NCBI RefSeq assembly: GCF_008843165.1 | Contig: NZ_CP044427.1 | Coordinates: 1,922,001-1,986,000, forward strand | Direction: 5' to 3' | DNA from: Ornithinimicrobium pratense | GTDB taxonomy: Bacteria > Actinomycetota > Actinomycetes > Actinomycetales > Dermatophilaceae | Length of the DNA: 64,000 bases | In this document: positions 34,206 to 47,208 of the stretch, in pieces | Layout: each line of letters starts with the position of its first letter | Position numbering within the stretch: the first letter of the stretch is position 1 | Position numbers and translations under genes: made by a program | The notes under the pieces: generated by a model | Databases searched by the model: none | Seen by the model: the letters and a program-made list of their open reading frames with translations, nothing else | Told to the model about the DNA's origin: nothing

Positions 34206-35381
34206 CTAGAACAGCCCCTCGATCCAGGCCCAGATGTCGTCCCATCGTACGGCCACGACGCCGAAGAAGGCCCGACCCGCCGGGGTGGTGGCCAGCGCGA
34301 CCCCCAGCGCAAAGAGGCCAGCCAACACCAGCCAGACTAGGGACATGGTGGAGATGCCGGAGCGGTAGAGCAAGCTGACCCCCTTGGCGTCAACCAGCTT
34401 GCTGCCGACCCGCAGCCGGGTCAGGAAGGTGCTGGCCATCCCCTGCCTGCCCTTGTCGAGGAACTCGACCAGCGTCGCGTGGGTGCCCACGGCCACGATG
34501 AGCTCGGCGCCCAACTCGTCGGCGAGCAGCATGGCGATGTCCTCACTGGTGCCCGTCGCCGGCAGGATAACCGCGTCGGTCACGCCCAGCTGCTCCACCC
34601 GCTCCAGCCCCGGCGCCCGGCCGTCGCGGTAGGCGTGCACCACGATTTCGGCACCAGAGGTCAGGGCCCGGTCCGAGACCGAGTCCATGTCGCCCACGAT
34701 CACGTCGGGAGCGAGGCCCATCTCCAGCAACGCGTCCGCACCCCCGTCGACCCCGATGAGCACGGGGCGGGCGTCCCGGAGGAAGGGCCGCAGGGCCTGC
34801 AGGTCCTGCTTGTAGTGGTAGCCGCGGACCACGACGAGGGCGTAGCGGCCCGCGAAGTCGGTCCGCAGCTCGGGCACCCCGATGCCGTCGAGGAGCAACT
34901 CGCGCTCGGCTCGGACATACTCCATCGTGTTGTGCGAGAAGGCCTCGATCTGGTCCGAGAGGTTGGCCCGGGCCCGCTCCATCTGATCCGTGACCTGCTC
35001 GGGGGTAAGCCGGTCGGCGCTGGCCACCAGGGCGCCACCGACCCAGACCTCGCCTTCCTTGATCGTGACGGTGGACCCCTCTGCCACGTCCATGACCTCC
35101 GGGCCGGCGCGGTCCAGCAGCGGGATGCCGGCGTCCAGGAGGATCCGGGGCCCCATGTTGGGGTAGGCGCCGGTGGTGCTCGCCGCGGCGTTGACCACCG
35201 CGGCGGGCGAGCAGGCGACGAGGGCGTGGGCACTGACCTGGTCGAGATCGCCGTGGTCGATCACCGCGATCTCCCCCGTCTGCAGCCGGGTGGTGAGCCG
35301 CTTGGTGCGCTCGTCGACGCGGACTGTCCCGACGAGCGGGACCGTCGGGTCGGCGGGGCGCATACGCCTCGTGCTGCTCAT
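34206..35381 (-). CDS. steA: SteA, thiamin-pyrophosphokinase-like membrane protein
   Basis: 391 aa, homologous to Rv1697. The central domain is a thiamin pyrophosphokinase-type fold (GVDGGADALLEMGLAPDVI, VGDMDSVS), probably without that activity; a C-terminal membrane helix (SLVWLVLAGLFALGVALA) precedes a short tail ending IWAWIEGLF. Works with SteB in cell separation in Corynebacterium. ATG at 35381 overlaps the recN stop as ATGA. Confidence 0.9.
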   Translation of the reverse strand: MSSTRRMRPADPTVPLVGTVRVDERTKRLTTRLQTGEIAVIDHGDLDQVSAHALVACSPAAVVNAAASTTGAYPNMGPRILLDAGIPLLDRAGPEVMDVAEGSTVTIKEGEVWVGGALVASADRLTPEQVTDQMERARANLSDQIEAFSHNTMEYVRAERELLLDGIGVPELRTDFAGRYALVVVRGYHYKQDLQALRPFLRDARPVLIGVDGGADALLEMGLAPDVIVGDMDSVSDRALTSGAEIVVHAYRDGRAPGLERVEQLGVTDAVILPATGTSEDIAMLLADELGAELIVAVGTHATLVEFLDKGRQGMASTFLTRLRVGSKLVDAKGVSLLYRSGISTMSLVWLVLAGLFALGVALATTPAGRAFFGVVAVRWDDIWAWIEGLF

Positions 35382-37230
35382 GGTCGGCCCATGGTCCCAC
35401 GGCGGGCCAGCAGCTCTCGGGCATGCTGCAGCGCCGCGTCGGATTCCGCGACCCCGCCGAGCATCCGGGCCAGCTCGGCCTCACGGTCCGGGCCCTCCAC
35501 GACCGCAACCCCGCTGCGGGTGACCTGTCCGTCGGTGCTCTTGCGCACCACCAGGTGCCGGTCGGCGTAGGCGGCGACCTGGCCCAGGTGGGTCACCACG
35601 ACCACCTGGGCGTGCTCAGCCAGCCGGGCGAGCCGCGCACCCAGGTCGAGGGCCGCAGCGCCGCCGACACCTGCGTCGACCTCATCGAAGACGTAGGTGG
35701 GCACGCTGCCGCCGCCAGCCCCCAGGCCGCAGACCAGCTCCAGGGCCAGCATGACCCGGGACAGCTCGCCCCCGGAGGCCGCGCGGGTGACCGACCGAGC
35801 CGCTGCCCCGGGGTTGGCGGCCAACCGGATCTCGACCGTGTCCAGCCCGTGCGCCGCAGGCTGCGCCTCCTCGCCAGTGGGCAGGGGGACCGTCGCCGGG
35901 GATCGGTCGGGGGTGTGGGGGTGGCGCCTCCCGCGGACACGGTGGAGCCCTTCGTCGCGGGAACTCCGGCAGGACCGTGGGCCGCTGTCGGCTCTTGCTT
36001 TCCCAGCCGCTGCTCGACGGCGACGCTTACCCTGGCCGAGCCCATCGCGAGGTGGGCGAGTTCTTCGGTCACGGCGGCGCCGATGTGTTCCGCCAGCGCC
36101 TGCCGGACCTCGGTCAGCTCCGCCCCCAGGCGACCCGTCTGCTGTCGGAGCCGCTCGACCTCCTCCTGCAGCTGGCCCAGGGCCACGTCCGAGACGTCGA
36201 TGCGCTCCAGCTCCTCGGCCGCCTCGCGGGCGAAGGTCAACACCTCTCGGGTGCCAGGCCCGTACCGCCGCAGCAGCCCGATCAGCTCGGCCCGCCGGGC
36301 GTGCACCGCCTCGAGCCGGGCAGGGTCGATATCGATCGTCGCGGCATACCCGGCGAGGTCGGACGCGAGGTCGGAGGTTAGGTAGGACAGCTCCTGGGCC
36401 CGTTCTCGCAGCTGGGCCAGTTCCGGGTCGTGCTCACCTGCCGGCCCGAGCACGGCCAGCGCGGAGGAGAGCAGGGCCGCGACGCTGGGCCGGTCGGGGT
36501 CCTCCAGCTCCGCACCGGCGAGCACGTCGTGGCTGTGCTGGGCCGCGTTGCGCAGCTCTTCGGAGTGGCTGAGCCGCTCGCTCTCGGTCCGCAGCTCATC
36601 TTCCTCCCCCTCGTGAGGGTCGACGGCCTGGATCTCCTCCAACCCCGCCCGCAACACGGAGACGCGCACCGAGCGCTGCGCGGCCGAGCTGGTGAGCCGG
36701 AGCAAGCGGGACCGTTCCTGCTGCCACCGCTCCCAGGCGTCCCGGTAGCGAGCGAGAGCCTCCTGCAGCTCCTGACCCCCAGCGGCGTCGACGAGGATGC
36801 GGTGCTGGTCGGCGTCGCGCAGCCGCCACTGGTCGGCTTGGCCGTGCACGGCGACCAGGTGCTGGCCCACCTCGGCCAGGACCGACACCGGGGCGGAACG
36901 GCCGCCGAGGCTGGCCCGTGAGCGTCCTTCGGCGGCGACGGTGCGGACCAGCACCAGACCGTCCTCCACATCCCCACCCGCCTCCGCGACGCGCCGCGAG
37001 GCCGGGTGGTCTGGGGCCACCTCGACCTCCCCCTCGACGACGGCGCGGCGACTGCCCGAGCGGACCAGCCCGGTGTCTGCGCGTTCCCCGAGCAGCAGCC
37101 CTAGGCCGCTGACGACCATCGTCTTGCCCGCACCGGTCTCGCCGGTGATGACGTTGAGCCCGTCAGCGAGGTCGAGCTCAGCGTCCTCGATGACACCCAG
37201 CTCCTGGATCCGGATGCGCCGCAGGCTCAC
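35378..37230 (-). pseudogene. recN: DNA repair protein RecN, frame broken once in the linker
   Basis: SMC-like ATPase in double-strand-break repair. The N-terminal frame from GTG 37230 has Walker A GETGAGKT (30-37) and long coiled coils. The C-terminal part, in another frame down to 35378, has ASGGELSRVMLAL (signature) and VFDEVDAGVGG (Walker B). The frames must switch between about 35990 and 35870; one extra base there restores a 617-aa protein. Three G5 runs at 35884, 35909 and 35917 are the likely place. As written, the product would lose signature and Walker B. A consensus error is more likely than a dead gene. The operon junctions (GTGA with nadK, ATGA with steA) are intact. Confidence 0.85.
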
Positions 37231-38219
37231 CCGGTGGCCTCGCCGGCACCCTGGTCCGCGGCGGTGTCGCGACCGGCGCCGACCGGGCTAGCCGGGATGG
37301 CCGGGCTAGCCGGGCTAGCCGGGCCGCGCCAGCCCGTCACCGGAAGCGCGAACTTTTGCACCAGCCGGTCGGTGAAGGGGTCGTTGCTCAGCCGGGCCAG
37401 CCGCACTGGCACCTGGGCACGGCGCACCTCGATCCGGGCACCGGCAGGCACCTCAACCGCTCGCCGCCCGTCGCACCACATCACCCCGGCTACGTGCGAG
37501 TGCGGCACGACCTCCACGGCCAGGCGGGTGTCGGGCCCGAGCACCAACGGACGGGCAAAGAGCGCATGGGCCGAGATGGGGACCAGCAGCAGCGCCTCGA
37601 CGTCGGGCCAGACGATCGGGCCGCCGCCGGAGAAGGCGTAGGCCGTGGAGCCGGTCGGGGTCGACATGACCACTCCGTCGCAACCCCAGGTCGACAGCGG
37701 ACGACCGTCGACCTCGACCGCCACCTCCAGCATCCGCTCGCGCGCGGCCTTCTCCACGCTGGCCTCGTTGAGCGCCCAGTTGCGGCAGACGATCTCCCCC
37801 TCGTGCAGGACGTCGACCTCCAAGGTCATCCGCTCCTCGACACGGTAGTCACCGGTCACGATACGGGTGATGATCGCCTCGATGTCGTCGCGCTCCGCCT
37901 CGGCCAGGAAACCGACCCGGCCCAGGTTGACGCCGAGCAACGGCGCACCGGCGGGGCGGGCGATCTCGGCCCCCCGCAGGATCGTGCCGTCCCCGCCGAA
38001 GACCACCACCAGCTCGCAGCCGGTGGCGTCCACGTGCGGCGGCACCGGGCTCTTGCGGGGGACCAGCACCTCGGTGCCCAGCCGATCCCGGGTGGGGTCA
38101 CCCTCGGGGACGATCTCGGCCTCGATGTCATGCTCGGCGAGACCCTCGGCGAAGGCCTGCGCCAGCTCGGGCACCTCCGGACGGGTCGGGTGAGTAACCA
38201 GCATGATGCGTCGGCTCAC
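37227..38219 (-). CDS. nadK: NAD kinase
   Basis: Makes NADP from NAD; 330 aa. GGDGT at 75-79, the NEASVEK motif, and STPTGSTAYAFSGGGPIV are diagnostic. The C-terminal 35 residues are an added low-complexity tail of Pro-Ala-Ser repeats encoded by 9-base repeats. GTG at 38219 overlaps the tlyA stop as GTGA. Order tlyA-nadK-recN as in M. tuberculosis. Confidence 0.96.
   Translation of the reverse strand: MSRRIMLVTHPTRPEVPELAQAFAEGLAEHDIEAEIVPEGDPTRDRLGTEVLVPRKSPVPPHVDATGCELVVVFGGDGTILRGAEIARPAGAPLLGVNLGRVGFLAEAERDDIEAIITRIVTGDYRVEERMTLEVDVLHEGEIVCRNWALNEASVEKAARERMLEVAVEVDGRPLSTWGCDGVVMSTPTGSTAYAFSGGGPIVWPDVEALLLVPISAHALFARPLVLGPDTRLAVEVVPHSHVAGVMWCDGRRAVEVPAGARIEVRRAQVPVRLARLSNDPFTDRLVQKFALPVTGWRGPASPASPAIPASPVGAGRDTAADQGAGEATG
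37283..37327. repeat. Five 9-base tandem repeats at the 3' end of nadK
   Basis: Units of ccgggctag (unit 2 ccgggatgg, unit 5 ccgggccgc) run head to tail. They encode the Pro-Ala-Ser tail of NadK. Unit length is a multiple of three, so copy number can vary without disturbing the enzyme. Confidence 0.8.
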
Positions 38220-39106
38220 GCGTCCTCCTCCAGTCTCAGCACCCCTCGGCGGGCCGCGAGCTCAGCCGGCCCGCGCCCACAGTCCATCATGCCGCCCGGA
38301 CACCGACGCAGCCACCAGAGGTACTCGACGTTGCCCGTGCCGCCCACCACCGGCGAACGGTGCAGGTCCACAGGTGCCAGGCCGACCGTGCGCGCGTGCC
38401 CTTCCAGCGCCTCGAGGACCTCGTAGCGGTCCTGGACCCGGCGCACGAGACCGTCCTTGCCGAGCCGTTCCTTGCCCACCTCGAACTGGGGCTTAACCAG
38501 AAGCACGAGGTCCGCCCCCGGGCGGGAAAGGGTATGCAGCACAGGCAGGACCAGGGTCAGTGAGATGAAGGACAGGTCGGCGACGACGACGTCGAAGGGG
38601 CCGCCGACCTGCGCCGGGTCGACCTCTCGGATGTTCGTGCCGGACCGTTCGGTGACCCGCAGGTCCGTCGCCACGCGAGGGTCGAGCTGGTTATGCCCGA
38701 CATCCAGGGCGACCACGTGGGCGGCTCCCCGCTCCAGGAGGACCTGGGTGAACCCACCGGTGGACGCGCCGACGTCGAGGCAGCGACGGCCCCGGACGGC
38801 TAGTCCCTCTGGCTCCCAGGCTGTGAAGGCGTGGTCGAGCTTGAGGGACCCGCGACCCACCCAGCCCCGCACGATCCAGGACGTCTCATCATGGGCGGCC
38901 GCCCGGAGGGACACCTGCTGCCCGGGGGTGACGGCGACGCCGGCCCGGGTCACCACCCGGTCGTCGACCAGCACCCGCCCAGCCCGGATGAGCTGGGCGG
39001 CCTGGCTGCGGGTCCGGGCCAGGTCACGACGGACGACCTCACGGTCCAGCCGCTGCGGCTCCTGCCCGAGCCTGCCCTGCTCCCCGCCCCCTGCCTCGCG
39101 GGTCAC
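38216..39106 (-). CDS. tlyA: TlyA-type rRNA 2'-O-methyltransferase
   Basis: Methylates 16S and, in long-form enzymes, 23S rRNA; 296 aa. N-terminal S4 RNA-binding domain (RTRSQAAQLIRAGRVLVDDR) and a Rossmann methyltransferase domain with LDVGASTGGFTQVLLERGA for SAM. The K-D-K-E catalytic set is visible in SLKLDHAF, VVADLSF, LVKPQFE and GTGNVEYL. GTG at 39106 overlaps the upstream small gene as GTGA. Confidence 0.94.
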   Translation of the reverse strand: MTREAGGGEQGRLGQEPQRLDREVVRRDLARTRSQAAQLIRAGRVLVDDRVVTRAGVAVTPGQQVSLRAAAHDETSWIVRGWVGRGSLKLDHAFTAWEPEGLAVRGRRCLDVGASTGGFTQVLLERGAAHVVALDVGHNQLDPRVATDLRVTERSGTNIREVDPAQVGGPFDVVVADLSFISLTLVLPVLHTLSRPGADLVLLVKPQFEVGKERLGKDGLVRRVQDRYEVLEALEGHARTVGLAPVDLHRSPVVGGTGNVEYLWWLRRCPGGMMDCGRGPAELAARRGVLRLEEDA

Positions 39107-39294
39107 TGGGGTGGGGTCGGCCCAGGGTCCGACAACCGAGCCTGCAGCCGACGGTGGGCCTCGGTCAGCGCGGTCACCACCTGCTCGGGGTCCTCCCCCA
39201 TGGCCTGCTGGAGATCGGCCGTGATCCGGTCGACCCCGGGGTCTCCGGTCACCGGCCGCTCGTCCTGATGCTCGTCCTGGGGGCCGCCTTTCAT
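39103..39294 (-). CDS. Small conserved hypothetical protein (Rv1693-like position)
   Basis: 63 aa, starting MKGGPQDEHQDERP, with one predicted helix (ITADLQQAMGEDPEQVVTAL) and a Pro-rich end. Its position between the HAD phosphatase and tlyA is kept in M. tuberculosis (Rv1693), and it is fused to both neighbours by 4-base overlaps (ATGA, GTGA), which argues that it is translated. Function unknown. Confidence 0.75.
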   Translation of the reverse strand: MKGGPQDEHQDERPVTGDPGVDRITADLQQAMGEDPEQVVTALTEAHRRLQARLSDPGPTPPQ

Positions 39295-40127
39295 GCCGCC
39301 CCCCACAGGTGGGCCAGCTCGACCAGGGAGTCCACAGTCAGGTCCGGACGCATCGACTCCGGTGCCGAGCGGGCGTCCTCGCGGGTGGTCACGCCGGTGA
39401 GGACCAGCGCACTGGGCAGACCGAGGGCGCGGGCCCCGGCGATGTCCGTGTCAAGGCGATCACCGATCATCAGGCATTCGTGCGGGGCCAGCCCCAGCCG
39501 GGCCAGCCCTTCCTGGTAGGCGTAGGCGTGCGGTTTGCCCACGACCCGTGGCTCTGCACCCGTAGCGTGCCGGACCGCGGCGAGCAGGCTGCCGTTCCCG
39601 GGCGCCAGACCACGCTCGGTGGGCAGGGTGGCGTCATCGTTAGTGGCCACCCAGGCGGCACCGGCTGCCACGGCATACGCCGCCTCGGTCAGGTCTGCGA
39701 CCGCGACATCCGGGCCATAGCCCTGGACGACCACGTCGACCTGCACCGGACGGGAGGCCAGGCCGGCCCGCACGGCGGCGGTGTCGACCCAGCGCAGGCC
39801 GTGCTCCTCCAGCGCCGTCCCCACCCCCGGGCCTCCCACGGCCAGGACCGTGCCGCCGCCGTCGGTGGCCATCGACGGATACTCCGAGGCGACCAGGGCC
39901 GCCGCGACCTGCGAGGCGGTCAGCACCTCGTCGGCTGTCGCGGGCAGGCCGAGCCCGGTCAGCTGCCGGGCGACGTCGCCGGGCGTGCGGGAGGCGTTAT
40001 TGGTCATGAACAGCACCGGCACGCCGCTGGCGCGGGCGGCACTGATGCCCTCCACCGCCCCGGGGCAGGGCTGATGGGCTCGATACACCACACCGTCCAG
40101 GTCGCACAGGACGCCCCGGACCCTCAT
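39291..40127 (-). CDS. HAD-IIA family phosphatase
   Basis: 278 aa. Motif I CDLDGVVYRAH with both aspartates, motif II FMTNNASRTPGD, motif III VVGKPHAYAY and motif IV GDRLDTDIAGA. This is the NagD/PGP-type subfamily, active on small phosphometabolites; substrate not determinable. ATG at 40127 overlaps the upstream TPR-like gene as ATGA. Confidence 0.92.
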   Translation of the reverse strand: MRVRGVLCDLDGVVYRAHQPCPGAVEGISAARASGVPVLFMTNNASRTPGDVARQLTGLGLPATADEVLTASQVAAALVASEYPSMATDGGGTVLAVGGPGVGTALEEHGLRWVDTAAVRAGLASRPVQVDVVVQGYGPDVAVADLTEAAYAVAAGAAWVATNDDATLPTERGLAPGNGSLLAAVRHATGAEPRVVGKPHAYAYQEGLARLGLAPHECLMIGDRLDTDIAGARALGLPSALVLTGVTTREDARSAPESMRPDLTVDSLVELAHLWGAA

Positions 40128-41392
40128 CGCGCGTCGTCTCGCTCGGCCTGGTCCCGGGACCCTCGCCTGAACGCAGCAGGGCTGTCCCCACCAGCACCGT
40201 CGGCTCCTGAGGCGGTGGCCGGCGACGCCTCGGCCCCCGGGGCTGTGTCGTCCTCGCCATCCTCGTCGTCCCCGTCGCCGACGAGGTCGACCAGGACCGG
40301 ATCGTCCGCCAACCCCAGGATCTCTGCCGCGTCGGTCTCCCCCGTCGCATCGACCTCCGCCGCCCGCTCGAACCAGACGGCAGCCTCGTCCTGCCGCCCG
40401 TCTGCCTCGAGTGCCGCGGCATAGGCGTAGCGGACCCGTGCCGCCCAAGACTCGCGCCCGGTGCCCCGGGTGGCCAGGTCCTTGAGCTGCAGGACCGCGG
40501 CGGCGTGTTGCCCGAGGTCGCTGCGGGCCCCGGCCATCACGATCGCCAGCTCGACCTGCTCGGCCGCTCCCAGGGCCCGTGCCTCGGGACTCGCCGCCAG
40601 CTCCAGCGCGCGCTCCGGCCGGCCGAGCCCACGCTCGCAGTCCACCATGAGCGGGAGCAGATGGTGGGTGCCGGACATGCGTCGAGCCGTCCGGAACTCG
40701 GTCAGCGCCTTGGCCCACTCGCCCCGGCGGTAATGCACCAGCCCCAGAGCCTCCCGCACCACAGGCACCCGCCCGGCGCGGCGCGAGGCTGCCTCGGCGT
40801 GAGCCAGGGCTTGGTCGAAGTCTTCGGCGTCGAGGAACCGGCCGACCATCACCAGGTGGCCCCCGACGCCCTCGGCGTTCTCCTTGCTCAGGGTGCGTAG
40901 CTCGGCCCGCAGGGACCGGTCCAGCACCCCGGCATGCGCGTCCTCCGGCAGCTCTGGTTCCCGTGGCCGCGGCGGACGCTGCTCACGGTCATCGCGCCCA
41001 CGGCCGTCCCGCTCCGGCCCCCCCTGCCAACCGCCCCGCCCTCGGTCATCGCGGTCTGATCGGCCCGCTGAACCGCCCCGCCCTCGGTCATTCCGCCCAC
41101 GGTCATCGCGATCCGATCGCCCCGATGAGCCGCCCCGCCCTCGGTCGTCCCGCCCACGGCCATCGCGACCCGCGCCGCCACGCCTGTCATCGGAGCCCCG
41201 CCGAGGTGCTTCCCCCCGTCGATCCTCACCGGACCCGCGGCGATGGCCACCTTCCTCCCCACCGCGGGGACGCCACTCGGACCGCTCGTCCCGGCGCTCG
41301 GCGCGCCGCGGTCCTCCACCGTGACGCGGGCCGCCTTGACGTTCGTCCCGCCCGTCGCGGTCGCCGTCGGCTCGGTCTCCCTTGTCGTTCAC
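40124..41392 (-). CDS. TPR-like protein with Arg/Gly/Asp-rich N-terminal tail
   Basis: 422 aa. Residues 1-140 are low complexity, with repeats such as GRDDRGRGGSSGRSDRDD. Residues about 150-340 are helical TPR-like repeats (FDQALAHAEAASRRAGRVPV, YRRGEWAKALTEFRTARRM, PERALELAASPEARALGAAE). The C-terminus is acidic then Ala-rich. In M. tuberculosis the same position holds Rv1691. The RGG-like tail suggests RNA binding, next to an rRNA operon and an rRNA methylase, but this is inference. The GTG at 41392 has AGAGG upstream. Confidence 0.82.
   Translation of the reverse strand: MNDKGDRADGDRDGRDERQGGPRHGGGPRRAERRDERSEWRPRGGEEGGHRRGSGEDRRGEAPRRGSDDRRGGAGRDGRGRDDRGRGGSSGRSDRDDRGRNDRGRGGSAGRSDRDDRGRGGWQGGPERDGRGRDDREQRPPRPREPELPEDAHAGVLDRSLRAELRTLSKENAEGVGGHLVMVGRFLDAEDFDQALAHAEAASRRAGRVPVVREALGLVHYRRGEWAKALTEFRTARRMSGTHHLLPLMVDCERGLGRPERALELAASPEARALGAAEQVELAIVMAGARSDLGQHAAAVLQLKDLATRGTGRESWAARVRYAYAAALEADGRQDEAAVWFERAAEVDATGETDAAEILGLADDPVLVDLVGDGDDEDGEDDTAPGAEASPATASGADGAGGDSPAAFRRGSRDQAERDDAR
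41030..41175. repeat. Imperfect ~57-base direct repeats in the RGG-rich coding region
   Basis: Segments beginning ccgccccgccctcggtc recur near 41031, 41080 and 41141, with cacggtcatcgcgatccg-type bases between them. They encode the DRGRGG..GRSDRDD repeats of the upstream tail, which look expanded by duplication. Confidence 0.6.
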
Positions 41393-41412
41393 GTGGGGTG
41401 TCCTCTCGTCCT

Positions 41413-41441
41413 GATCTATGGGGTCCAGAGTAGGTGCGCAA
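41413..41441 (-). promoter_or_regulatory. Candidate promoter of the TPR-pyrG operon
   Basis: -35 TTGCGC at 41441-41436, spacer of 17 bases, -10 TAGATC at 41418-41413. It lies between the rrn terminator and the GTG at 41392, so the long operon has its own start. Confidence 0.5.
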
Positions 41442-41444
41442 ATG

Positions 41445-41492
41445 ACAGTAGGCCTTGGCCGGCACCCGAAGGTGCTGGCCAAGGCCTACTGT
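41445..41492 (-). terminator. rrn operon terminator
   Basis: A 22-base stem (ACAGTAGGCCTTGGCCGGCA... with its complement, one G-T pair) closes on CGAA, directly after the 5S gene on the transcribed strand. It has no long U tract. Confidence 0.9.
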
Positions 41493-41500
41493 AGAAGAGG

Positions 41501-41617
41501 TCCGGCGGTGTCCTACTCTCCCACACCGTCTCCAGTGCAGTACCATCGGCGCTGTCAGGCTTAGCTTCCGGGTTCGGAATGTGACCGGGCGTTTCCCTGA
41601 CGCTATGACCGCCGTAA
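41501..41617 (-). rRNA. rrf: 5S ribosomal RNA
   Basis: The transcribed strand begins TTACGGCGGTCATAGCG and ends GACACCGCCGGA, pairing the two ends; CCGAACCCGGAAGCTAAG is the conserved loop B/C region. About 117 bases. Ends are set by terminal pairing and may be off by a base or two. Confidence 0.95.
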
Positions 41618-41717
41618 CACGATCAACCCTTATTCAACTCACTCACTGAGTGTGCTGGTTATGGGTCGGGAACCGTACAGTGGACGCGCACACAAAATCG
41701 TTCGTGTGACATAAGTA

Positions 41718-46786
<5,069 letters not shown>

Positions 46787-47009
46787 AAAAACCTAAACCC
46801 TTATCAAGAGCCAGATCACAAGCAAAACCACCACACCCCAGCGGGGGGCCAGAACATGGCAGTCAAAAAAACGCCGCACCCAACCCAGCCAAAACCAAAC
46901 CAGGCACGACAAACAAACTATGGCATCAATAAATCTGACACGCTGTTGAGTTCTCAAGAATCGGACACACAAGACGTTCCGGCGCTTGTGGCGCGTTCTC
47001 GTCGGGGTG
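46787..47009 (-). other. rrn leader with conserved antitermination/processing element
   Basis: Transcribed leader from the proximal promoter to the 16S gene, no gene. TTGAGAACTCAACAGCG at 46957-46941 is the actinobacterial leader element that also recurs in the spacer; it is thought to pair or serve processing and antitermination. The 16S-proximal 80 bases are A/C rich on the plus strand. Confidence 0.65.
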
Positions 47010-47016
47010 CTTTGCT

Positions 47017-47046
47017 ACTTTACTCCTCCGGCCCATCTGCGGTCAA
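47017..47046 (-). promoter_or_regulatory. rrn proximal promoter
   Basis: -35 TTGACC at 47046-47041, spacer of 18 bases, -10 TAAAGT at 47022-47017. Start expected near 47010, about 220 bases before 16S. Close match to the housekeeping sigma consensus. Confidence 0.8.
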
Positions 47047-47169
47047 ATCCGCGTCGGCCTGGCCTCCGGGAGCATCACTTGCGTCACGCTCTGCTCGGAT
47101 GGAGTAGTCCGCACCCGGGACCGGCCACCTGCTGGTGTCCGTGCCTCCCTGTCGGTGCAGCGAGGTGAA

Positions 47170-47199
47170 ACTTTAGGGCACGATCCGCCCGGAGCACAA
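47170..47199 (-). promoter_or_regulatory. rrn distal promoter
   Basis: -35 TTGTGC at 47199-47194, spacer of 18 bases, -10 TAAAGT at 47175-47170. It begins just after the tyrS stop at 47209 and has the same spacing and -10 as the proximal promoter, so a tandem rrn promoter pair is likely. Confidence 0.65.
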
Positions 47200-47208
47200 A
47201 TCCGCAGG

